Of a stretch of DNA of 64,000 nucleotides, positions 26,201 through 31,540 are shown piece by piece. The translations under genes were made by a program, and so were the position numbers. The DNA lies in assembly GCA_032209605.1 (NCBI GenBank), contig JASFXZ010000056.1:1364001-1428000 (forward strand). Reading direction: 5' to 3'. Below the pieces are notes generated by a model that was not told the DNA's origin, made no database searches, and saw only the letters and a list, made by a program, of their open reading frames with translations. This DNA comes from Mactromeris polynyma (taxonomy: Eukaryota; Mollusca; Bivalvia; Venerida; Mactridae). The stretch's first letter is position 1; every line of letters starts with the position of its first letter.

Positions 26201-26767
26201 ACAAAGAATGAACTCTTGATGTATTGATCCGTGTTTGTTGAAGAAAGATGTGTGTACATCATAAATTAAAAAAAATCCAGTTTTTAACAATCAGACTACA
26301 TGTATTATACAAGTTTTGTCTGTTAAAGCTAGTAAAAAAATATGTTTTCAATTGGTTATACATTGCATTAGTTCTTATTAGAGATGTTTTAGGCAATGTA
26401 ACAACAATACTTGATGAAGCCAATTCAAACATATAATGTTCAGATGAGCCAGATACATCGTTAAGATGTTTGAACATGGCATTTAACTGTTTAATTTTCA
26501 TAAAAATGGTGCGTACGAGTTGTTTGGCTTAGAGCAAACGTTTTGCCCATTTCCAGAACGTTTCAATTACAAAAAAACTTAGCAAATCATATTTACCTTT
26601 ACACCACCGCAGTTCAGTTGCATATAATTGTAATTTTTCTGTGTAGGAAAACCATACTTCCACATAACAGCTCTATTGGGCGGATCATACATAGTGCCGG
26701 ATCCATGGATTTGAAATGGTCGGGTAAATATTGCTGCCCAAAATAACGCACAATATATTCCTATCAT
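1..26767 (-). CDS. LPMO-A: AA15-like lytic polysaccharide monooxygenase with giant repetitive tail (3' end beyond window)
   Basis: AA15 enzymes are secreted copper monooxygenases that oxidatively cleave chitin or cellulose. Six exons can be joined: 26597-26767, 6888-7014, 5512-5637, 3484-3612, 2995-3148 and 1-2290. All have GT donors and AG acceptors, and the phases agree (0,1,1,1,2). The product is at least 999 residues. Residues 1-20 are hydrophobic, H21 would be the mature N-terminus, and residues 21 to about 235 form the AA15 domain: NCGG, CGICGD, YFEFRICP, CVLQW, NSWG and CADI motifs. Residues 236-999+ are a low-complexity Ser/Thr/Gly/Asn-rich tail. Oddities: the second copper-ligand histidine is Glu (E111), the residues before H21 (F at -3, I at -1) are a poor signal-peptidase site, and two cysteines present in the neighbouring paralogue are missing. 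Activity as an LPMO is therefore doubtful. The first intron is 19.6 kb and full of repeats. Confidence 0.82.
2578..2800 (-). mobile_element. tRNA-derived SINE, 'CCAGTACT' family
   Basis: Contains the family blocks GGCGGTCAGTTGACCTAACC, AACCAGTACTTGC and CTTCCGCAAGCAGCTGACAG, then a degenerate tRNA-like end. Shares these blocks with copies near 6040, 7425, 42730 and 56530. Lies in LPMO-A intron 5. Confidence 0.6.
2995..3148 (-). CDS. LPMO-A exon 5
   Basis: Residues 186-235. Starts ANSWGTDP and contains QDEFRNCADIRIGG, the last conserved AA15 block. The two cysteines of the LPMO-B segment GCVGCG are absent here (GIGLGV). Donor is a consensus GTAAGTATG in phase 2. The acceptor AG (3149-3150) lies about 14 bp from the edge of a MITE. 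Confidence 0.84.
3164..3280. mobile_element. pogo-like MITE fragment beside LPMO-A exon 5
   Basis: Degenerate CATAAAACCTCACTTAAAGA end followed by the family's interior (ATAATAAGACC, TTTTGCTCTTTATTCAATC). Its edge is about 14 bp from the acceptor of LPMO-A exon 5. Confidence 0.6.
3484..3612 (-). CDS. LPMO-A exon 4
   Basis: Residues 143-184, ending RCERCVLQWRYHT. The CxxCVxQW motif is typical of AA15 shortly before the NSWG motif. Acceptor AACAG, donor GTAAAC, leaving in phase 1 exactly as in the paralogue. Confidence 0.84.
4773..4966. mobile_element. MITE with GGCCTTATTCACAAACG end
   Basis: Left end GGGGCCTTATTCACAAACGT and right end AAGTCTGAGTTTCTGAGTGT are imperfect inverted repeats, related to the element at 10598-10854. 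Confidence 0.5.
5085..5390. repeat. 54-bp tandem repeat with tRNA B-box-like motif (5 copies)
   Basis: GAGGGRTTYRAACCC-type motifs begin near 5114, 5168, 5222, 5278 and 5332, so the period is 54-56 bp. One unit carries GGTTCGAACCC, a good pol III B-box match. Overlapping open frames here are repeat artefacts. Confidence 0.8.
5512..5637 (-). CDS. LPMO-A exon 3, with Glu in place of the second copper histidine
   Basis: Residues 101-141. GYFEFRICPANND and TQECLDE are conserved AA15 features. Counting back from RICP, the position that is His in LPMO-B (ANHFGW) is Glu here (AFEKGY), with codon GAG. Acceptor TTCAG, donor GTAAAA; phases 1 in and 1 out. Confidence 0.84.
6040..6215 (-). mobile_element. 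SINE, 'CCAGTACT' family
   Basis: Blocks GGCCGGTTCACCTAACCAG and GAACCAGTACTAACTTACTC, then a tRNA-like end with GGGAATCGAACCCGG (B box on the minus strand). In LPMO-A intron 2. Confidence 0.65.
6304..6389. mobile_element. 86-bp palindromic MITE with TA target duplication
   Basis: Ends CAGTCAAACCTGTCTGTAAA and TTTAACACAGGTTTGACTG are inverted repeats flanked by TA on both sides, as for mariner/pogo-type insertions. Confidence 0.75.
6888..7014 (-). CDS. LPMO-A exon 2
   Basis: Residues 58-99 plus one base. Contains NCGICGD and HERGGKYGSG, the family's Cys-rich loop and the following Gly-rich strand. Acceptor TACAG, donor GTTAGT, phase 0 in and phase 1 out. It aligns with exon 2 of the neighbouring paralogue. 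Confidence 0.82.
7425..7665 (-). mobile_element. SINE, 'CCAGTACT' family, near full length
   Basis: Starts AGCAGTTAGTTGACCTGAAC; contains AACCAGTATTAACTTGCCCT and a tRNA-like end with GACTCGAACCTGGATC. In LPMO-A intron 1. Confidence 0.65.
7736..7958. mobile_element. pogo-like MITE (CAGTAAAA...TTTACTG)
   Basis: Begins TA-CAGTAAAAACCTCACTT and ends GGCTTTACTG-TA. Its interior carries a 12-bp GGTCACATGATG tandem run (about 7853-7938) not seen in sister copies. Confidence 0.72.
8868..9512. repeat. 25-bp minisatellite (about 25 copies)
   Basis: Unit GGGATAAAGGGAGAGAACTC plus AAGAA, with point variants and a larger internal repeated block (about 9009-9165 recurs at 9184-9340). The unit matches the arm of a hairpin MITE at 31861-31986. 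Confidence 0.92.
9515..10265. other. LPMO-A intron 1 segment without recognised features
   Basis: AT-rich; no conserved open frame, RNA gene or repeat noticed. Confidence 0.4.
10268..10430 (-). mobile_element. tRNA-derived SINE, 'GGTAGAGCGC' family
   Basis: On the minus strand the head reads GGTCGAGGGGTAGAGCGCCC (A-box-like) with GAGTTCGAGCCCC (B box) 35-40 bp on, then the body with ACTGGTTGGTAGACAGGAAG. Head-to-head with the next SINE. Confidence 0.65.
10478..10890 (+). mobile_element. SINE, 'GGTAGAGCGC' family, interrupted by a MITE
   Basis: Tail blocks GCGCGAGTACTGGTTAGCAA before 10597 and TCTCAGTCATCGAGGGTACT after 10860 are continuous in the copy at 49555-49712. The intervening sequence is the MITE at 10598-10854. 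Confidence 0.6.
10598..10854. mobile_element. MITE nested in a SINE
   Basis: Ends CCGTATTCACAAACG and CGTTTGTGAATACGG are inverted repeats, extended by AGTCTGAATCTCAGACTTAG and its near complement. CCCAGG occurs at both junctions (10592-10597, 10855-10860), a possible target duplication. Confidence 0.72.
11182..11410 (+). mobile_element. tRNA(Leu/Ser)-like SINE
   Basis: Head has TTGGCCGAGTGGTTCTGGCA (A box) and GAGGGTTCGAATCTC (B box). Body contains TTAAATAATGGTTACCGTG and GTGCTCAGAAAGTAGATGTC. The reverse-oriented copy at 17347-17566 shares head and body. Confidence 0.75.
11411..13861. other. LPMO-A intron 1 segment without recognised features
   Basis: AT-rich with a G run near 11487; nothing with recognisable coding or RNA character. 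Confidence 0.4.
13862..14022. mobile_element. pogo-like MITE
   Basis: CAGTAAAACCTTACATAATG at the left and GGAGGTTCTACTG at the right, with TA at the right flank. Interior TTGCTCTTTATTCAATCTCA is shared by the family. Confidence 0.7.
14313..15062. repeat. TTATTATCATAT-type compound microsatellite, about 750 bp
   Basis: Repeats of TTATTATCATATTG, TTATTATCATATTACTA and TTATTTTCATTATTA variants. Open frames here are runs of Ile, Leu, Tyr and Ser and are not genes. Confidence 0.93.
15187..15250 (+). mobile_element. SINE fragment, 'CCAGTACT' family
   Basis: GTCAGTTGCTTGCGGAAGAA and GTTAGTACTGGTTGGTGACA match the family core in reverse. Confidence 0.45.
15460..15655. repeat. Dispersed 'TTGAGCAACAACC' element
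   Basis: GACCCTTCTTGAGCAACAAC and ATTGAGCAACAACCACTCTT match similar blocks near 25395-25500, 33000-33115 and 33968-34070; probably remnants of another MITE family. Confidence 0.45.
16545..16612. mobile_element. Fragment of the GAGATTGTCA hairpin MITE
   Basis: ATGAGATTGTCAAGAGTTCT followed by TTCCCTTTATCTC matches one arm of the element at 31861-31986. Confidence 0.5.
16663..16880. mobile_element. MITE of the GAGCGC family
   Basis: Left end ATGAGCGCTGTAAGTGACGT and right end CTTCGGCGCTCA, with shared interior GAAAACGCAACATGTGATGT and TTACTGTCAGTACATGG. One of five copies here. Confidence 0.75.
17347..17566 (-). mobile_element. tRNA(Leu/Ser)-like SINE
   Basis: Reverse-oriented relative of 11182-11410: GACTTATGAGACACCTACTT, ACGGTAACCATTATTTAACT and ACCACTCGGCCAAGGG. 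The B box is degraded. Confidence 0.7.
18390..18995 (+). mobile_element. LINE 3' remnant: end of reverse-transcriptase ORF and 3' tail
   Basis: An open frame to 18708 encodes SHSLEIENGRYNGIIREN, then CKLCSHKTIETEYHFFMCC, the Cys/His-rich C-terminus common to CR1/Nimb/jockey-like LINE proteins. A stop (TGA) lies in frame upstream, so the 5' part is truncated or eroded. The 3' region ends with ACCAATAAACGTATATTATA, a LINE-style tail. In LPMO-A intron 1, antisense to it; a dead copy. Confidence 0.7.
19339..19832. repeat. 22-bp minisatellite with CACGTG in most units (about 23 copies)
   Basis: Unit CCTGGCCACGTGCACAGACA plus GA. About 18 units retain CACGTG, a bHLH E-box core. A 22-bp period opens several frames on both strands with the same peptide repeat; these are not genes. 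Confidence 0.93.
20424..20500. mobile_element. pogo-like MITE, left fragment
   Basis: CAGTAAAACCTCAATAATAA then GACCACCCTTGAAAACTGGT; the right end is missing. Confidence 0.55.
20615..21003. repeat. 49-bp tandem repeat (8 copies)
   Basis: Units begin GCGGTACACCAATATAGCGG and end CCCCTACCCACAACA at exact 49-bp spacing (20615, 20664, 20713 and so on). Units are contiguous with no variable spacers. Confidence 0.94.
21004..22383. other. LPMO-A intron 1 segment without recognised features
   Basis: AT-rich; no recognisable gene. Nothing beyond short homopolymers seen. Confidence 0.4.
22384..23205. mobile_element. pogo-like MITE split by a piggyBac-like insertion
   Basis: Left part has ACCTCACCTTATACCTAAGA and CTTTATTCAACCTCAATA; right part has AAGACCAGTTTTCAAGGGTC. 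Removing 22500-23143 plus one TTAA restores the usual family interior (AATATTAAGACC). Confidence 0.7.
22500..23143. mobile_element. piggyBac-like non-autonomous element, 644 bp, TTAA duplication
   Basis: Termini AGGTGCTGAACTCCAG and CTGGAGTTCAGCACCT are perfect inverted repeats, flanked by TTAA (22496-22499 and 23144-23147). No transposase-like frame inside. The TTAA duplication is the signature of piggyBac transposition. Confidence 0.82.
23285..24012. repeat. 36-bp minisatellite (about 20 copies)
   Basis: Unit ACTGAATATCGATGTCGACA plus ATGATAATCCACAAAT. The period is divisible by three, so both strands hold long open frames of 12-residue repeats (ILNIDVDNDNPQ on plus). No start context, signal or splice support; treated as non-coding. 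Confidence 0.92.
24507..24682. mobile_element. pogo-like MITE, 'TTCGAATAA' family
   Basis: CAGTCTGACCTCGTTGATTC at the left and GTCGAATAAACGCGGTCCGA at the right are inverted-repeat ends; interior GAAATTTCATTTCGAATGAT. Related copies at 27734 and 44689. Confidence 0.7.
25395..25505. repeat. Dispersed 'TTGAGCAACAACC' element
   Basis: CTCTTATGAGCAACAACCTC and TTCTCTAGAGCAAAATAACT match the family seen at 15460 and 33968. Confidence 0.4.
25832..25995 (+). mobile_element. SINE, 'GGTAGAGCGC' family
   Basis: Head AACTAAGGGTAGAGCGCCAA and GTGTTCGAATTCAG; tail GGTGCGTGTACTGG and CAGTCATCGAGAGTGATTAC as in the other copies. Confidence 0.6.
26597..26767 (-). CDS. LPMO-A exon 1: signal peptide and AA15 N-terminus
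   Basis: Encodes residues 1-57 from ATG at 26767. A hydrophobic leader of about 20 residues precedes HGSGTMYDPPNRAVMWKYGF, the AA15 start pattern (His, then a DPP/DPxAR-like motif, then W and GF). It ends ...LNCGGVK with donor GTAAAT in phase 0. The leader ends FQI before His, unlike the small residues usually found at -1 and -3, so cleavage exactly at His is uncertain. Confidence 0.82.
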
Positions 26768-27732
26768 TTTTTTTCTGTTCTAATGTAAACTCATTCAAAC
26801 AAACATAATCAAGATGTCACGATGAAATATTTTACAGTAATATGAACATTTAAAAGACAATTTAAATCTGTGTGTTCAGAAACACGATAAAAACTTCAAA
26901 AATACTCCGAATTCACGTTTTTGAAAGGTCGCGAAAACTAATGTCACTTTTCACTTTTAAAGACACGTTTTGATGTGATCGAAAAACATCAAAATGGAAA
27001 CTGATAACGTGAATATAAGCTATTGAAACACAGACATTCAAACCCATCTGTTTACACTGAGACACTGAAACGAATTAGTGTGCTAACTACTTTGATTACG
27101 ACAGCCATAAACCGCTCAATCAAACACGCGCCCCAAAATGATTGTCGTAAAATGCTCCGGTTTTGCGCTACTGCAATTTTATTGACATAATCGATCACGC
27201 GGATTTCTTATAAGCTAATTGTGCATGATCACAGCATTTTCGACGTTCTTTGACAGTTTTTTGTCAAGTAATTACATTTAATATCTAGTTAATTATTTGA
27301 TGTATTTCGTGAAAGAATGTTTCGTGATCTTGGTAAAGCATTCCGTACACTTTAACTCAGCCGAAGAAATGTAACTGATGTACATACTATCAAGATATAT
27401 GTGTGATTTAAAACTGCATTAGCGTTGAGTGATATAATGGTTACCAATGACTTTTGAAATTGTTGATGATTTCAATATAAATTCCAATTCAGACATACTC
27501 ATACAATGTAGCTATTGTTTAACGACTCTCTATATACAACAATAACACACTATCAATTCTTCAAGTCAAATGTAAATTGAAGAGTTTGCAGTTGATTTGC
27601 TTCAATTTTTAATCTTTTGTTTGTAGAATTGTGACATAACTTGTAGCATTTAGAAGAAAAACTGAACACGATCAATTATCTTAAGGCGTTACTCGGTCAA
27701 TATTTGCAAATTTTAAGTCAATCGATGGAATA
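26768..27732. other. Upstream region of LPMO-A, no clear promoter
   Basis: AT-rich. No convincing TATA box or initiator near the start codon, and no other gene. Confidence 0.35.
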
Positions 27733-27733
27733 T

Positions 27734-27876
27734 AGTCGGACCTCGTTTATTCGACAACCTTCTATCCGAATACTTGGTATTATCCGAAATATATACCAGG
27801 TCCCGATGTATGTTCTTATGTACGTCGAATAGGAATGGGCTATTCGAAACCATGTATTATTCGAAATAAAAAGGTC
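27734..27876. mobile_element. pogo-like MITE, 'TTCGAATAA' family, truncated by an array
   Basis: AGTCGGACCTCGTTTATTCG then CAACCTTCTATCCGAATACT and GGGCTATTCGAAACCATGTA; the far terminus is missing where the 41-bp array starts. Confidence 0.65.
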
Positions 27877-27879
27877 ACG

Positions 27880-28565
27880 GGAACGGTATATTTTACTCGA
27901 GTCTACGCTTCCCAGGTAAGGGGACGGTATATTTTACTCGAGTCTACGCTTCCCAGGTAAGGGGACGGTATATTTTACACGAGTCTACGCTTCCCAGGTA
28001 AGGGGACGGTATATTTTACACGAGTCTACGCTTCCCAGGTAAGGGGACGGTATATTTTACACGAGTCTACGCTTCCCAGGTAAGGAGACGGTATATTTAC
28101 TGGAGCCTCGCTTTCCAGGTAAGGGGACGGTATATTTTACTGGAGTACGCTTCCCAGGTCACGGGACGGTATATTTGACTGCAGTCTACGCTTCCCAGGT
28201 CACGGGACGGTATATTTTACAGGAATTTACGCTTCCCAGGTCACGGGAGGTATATTTTACAGGAATTTACGCTTCCCAGGTCAGGGGACGGTATATTTTA
28301 CTGCAATCTATGCTTCACAGGTCACGGGAGGTATATTTTACAGGAATTTACGCTTCCCAGGTCAGGGGACGGTATATTTTACTGCAATCTATGCTTCACA
28401 GGTCACGGGAGGTATATTTTACAGGAATTTACGCTTCCCAGGTCAGGGGACGGTATATTTTACTGCAATCTATGCTTCACAGGTCACGGGAGGTATATTT
28501 TACAGGAATTTACGCTTCCCAGGTCAGGGGACTGTATATTTTACTCGAGTTTTCCCTTCCAAGGC
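27880..28565. repeat. 41-bp minisatellite (about 16 copies)
   Basis: Unit GGGGACGGTATATTTTACTC plus GAGTCTACGCTTCCCAGGTAA; later units diverge (CAGGTCACGGGAGG variants) and alternate in pairs. A 131-residue frame inside is an artefact. Confidence 0.92.
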
Positions 28566-28899
28566 ATTAAAATGCAGTCAGTGTATCGTGAACATACACA
28601 TATATAAATTTTACAGCAAATTGCGTCACGTCACGCTGTACAAGATGTAATTTGTCAAAGACGATGCATCTATACAACACAGGCCGTAGAGAAAGACAAT
28701 ATATCTCTTATTTTGTTACAAGATATATTACACACGTTATTGAATCGTTTGTTTAATGACTTTGATGTTATAAATCTTAATATCACCCTACTTGTTGATC
28801 GATACTAAGATTGATATCAACTCCAGTAGAACATATATTACGTGATTGTTGTACACATATAGACTTCGGAAGATGAATACTATCGTTATGTACATGCAG

Positions 28900-29275
28900 G
28901 GGCGTACCTGGACGGTTTTGCAGTGTACGCCAAGTGTGAGCATCGTATGTGCGAAATGAGCAGCAAGGCTGCGAGTGGGTGTAGGTTTGGGAGCCCATCC
29001 CCTTCCTGTCGGTGGGAAATCGAGAATACTCTGTAGTATACTTCAAGCAAACGAAAGCGTAGTGACATACTGTTAATTCTAAAAATATAATGACTGCGGA
29101 AGAATAACATACACAACAATATCGTATCATCAGAAACATGCAGTGTGGGGTAGGTGTGGGAGGGGGCAACTTAGGAGGCAAATGGTGCGTGTTCATGCTA
29201 TATTTCAAGCAAAAGAATGCGTAGAGACACATTGTTAATTCTAAAAATATAATTACTGCGGAAGAATAAGGTAAA
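28900..29275. repeat. Two-copy local duplication
   Basis: TTCAAGCAAACGAAAGCGTA...TTAATTCTAAAAATATAATG...TGCGGAAGAATAA recurs at about 29040-29110 and 29200-29270. No recognised product. Confidence 0.5.
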
Positions 29276-29587
29276 TTACAGTGTCAAACAACTGATATTT
29301 TCAAGCGAATTTGCCCATAACCCCATCCCCTCTCAGCTTTTAGTATTTATCGCATTTTTGTAACTTTTCTTTTTTCACTTTTTCTGACGAATTGTACGCA
29401 TTGGCGTACGTGCGTATGCCTGGATACGCGTCTGATCACCGTGAAATGTATTTAAAATATCTATATTGTGATAATTTGTTCTATTCTCATTTGTCACAAA
29501 AATGTTTCGAAAACTAACGAAAATATCCAGAAACACCCGGAAATTAACGGAAATTATCGGAAAATATCGGAAATTACCGAAGACATC

Positions 29588-29915
29588 ATATATATGGAAG
29601 ACAATAGGGGACATCTTTTTTTATGAATGACAAAAAGGAACATCGGAATACCAAAAGGGACACCATTTTATACGGAAGTTCAAAATGGACATCATTTTAT
29701 ACGGAGGACTAAAAGGGACATCATTTTATAAGGAGGACTAAAATGGACACCATCTTATAAGGAGGACTAAAAGGGACATCATTTTATACGGAGGACTAAA
29801 ATGAACATCATTTTATACGGAAGACTAAAAGGGACATCATTTTATACGGAGGACTGAAAGGGAAATCATCTTCATAGAAGACCAAAAGGGACATCATTTA
29901 ATTCTGAAGACACAG
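29588..29915. repeat. 29-bp minisatellite (about 11 copies)
   Basis: Unit GGAGGACTAAAAGGGACATC plus ATTTTATAC. A short run of CGGAAATTA-type repeats (29500-29585) precedes it. Confidence 0.88.
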
Positions 29916-30022
29916 ACAGAAAGCGTCTTATCTGAGGATCGAACTTGCAAAATAAAGACCGCAAGTCGAGTTCTTTACCGAATACACTTACCGGGCAGAC
30001 TCGCGTTTACTGTTGAAACATA

Positions 30023-30199
30023 CAGTAAAACTTCAATAATAAGACTACCCTTGGGTCTCTTGAAAATGGTATTTTAATTGATATGGTCTTGATATTGAGG
30101 TTGAATAAAGAGCTAAACAGTGAAAAAGGACTCGAAAATTGTGTTCTTAATTTTGAGGTGGTCTTATTATTGAGCAGGTCTTTACGTGAAGTTTTACTG
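30023..30199. mobile_element. pogo-like MITE, 177 bp
   Basis: TA-CAGTAAAACTTCAATAATA at the left, GTGAAGTTTTACTG-TA at the right; interior TGAGGTTGAATAAAGAGC. Same length as the copy at 38718. Confidence 0.8.
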
Positions 30200-30201
30200 T
30201 A

Positions 30202-31120
30202 TTTAAACCATAACATACGATGTAAAGTGGTGGTAACCCTATGATTGTGTTATCTTCGATATTTCACTAGTGAAATAACAACTCACATGCGTGACGTCAC
30301 AACAAAACAAGAATGACGTAGATGCGCGTAAATGATGTTGACATTGTGAAATATTTATTTTGTATGAAGTTTGATATTCTATTTCATTGACAGTAACTGT
30401 TGTTGTCTTGTTAATTTGAATGTGATCTTTGATATAATCATTCGAACTCGTATCATGTGGTTGAAAATTAAAGATAAAACTGTCGGAACTACTTTTTTGA
30501 TGCGTCATATTTTGTGTACCGAAGACCGAATTACACATGCCATAACTAGCTTGCATTTAAGAGGTCAATGTCAAGGAAGTTCAGCTGTTTCTGCTGTTAT
30601 GTAATAAATAGAATCTTACATTTATTGTCATTTTTATTGGATTTATTAAAAAAAATATCTAAAACTGATAAAAACGAGGCTTTATAAAAACTCGACAAAG
30701 CCTCGTTTTTAGTAAACTTGTTTTAGAAAACTCAATAAAAAAGACAACAAATGTAAGATCCTATATTTCATGAATGGTCAACTATCTATATGCATGCAAT
30801 CACTTCATGAACGCAGTGTTAGACAATGTAAAATTTTATTTCCTCTTAAATACCGGAAGTAGTACAATTTTTTTATTTAATCGAAAAACATGATGAAAAC
30901 ATTGGACGGTATATACTGAGGTTCCACGCAAAGTGCAACATTTATTACTTCAAAAGTTTGAATGTTTAAACAAATATGTAAGTCCAGCTGTAGGTGTCTG
31001 ACGATGTACATGTATCTACCTTTGCAATGAAACATTACTCAAATATGGCTAAAATTATACTTAAAAACAGGAAAGCGAAGCTGAATGAATGATGTTAAAA
31101 TTACTTTGTTTAAAAAGTTT
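30202..31120. other. Intergenic segment between LPMO-A and LPMO-B, no gene seen
   Basis: AT-rich; a short inverted repeat near 30670-30725 (AACGAGGCTTTATAAAAACT and CAAAGCCTCGTTTTTAGTAA). No recognisable coding sequence. Confidence 0.4.
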
Positions 31121-31123
31121 GAA

Positions 31124-31129
31124 TTTATT
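31124..31129 (-). terminator. Candidate polyadenylation signal of LPMO-B
   Basis: AATAAA on the minus strand about 147 bp after the stop codon; the first such hexamer noticed downstream. The cleavage site is not visible. Confidence 0.45.
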
Positions 31130-31275
31130 AAGAAAAAATGAAAACTATGCAACACTAACACAAACGAAATATTCCGGATACACCGTTTCAATATTGTTTC
31201 TATTTATAGAATGCGTCACGCTTTACGTTAAAGCGACAAGATTATATTAACCTTAAAACTTTCACATCGTTTAAA

Positions 31276-31540
31276 TTATTTACAATCACAATAATCCACT
31301 GGACAAAATCCACCAACGCAATGATTCTGACACCATCCATTCCAATACTCGCCTCCCACGATGCCATTAGACACGCACGTGCTATATGACGTCACATTCG
31401 GTTTGAGGGTTGTTGTTGTCGTTGTTGTACTCGCGGTGGTTGGACGCTTGGTTGTTTGCGATTTGGAGGGAAGAAGAGGAGTTTCCGTACAGACGCATGT
31501 TTCCGCTGGACAGTTGTTCTTATTACATTCTTCGGTGCAC
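31276..31540 (-). CDS. LPMO-B exon 10: modules 4-5 and stop
   Basis: Residues 534-620. CTEECNKNNCPAETCVC completes module 4; a Thr-rich linker is followed by module 5 (C588 to C619; first spacing 14 rather than 15), then Lys and stop TAA at 31278-31276. The C-terminus falls one residue after the last cysteine. Confidence 0.86.

Noticed and set aside
28175..28570. 131-codon plus frame with repeated VYFTGIYASQV
   Set aside because: Artefact of the 41-bp array.
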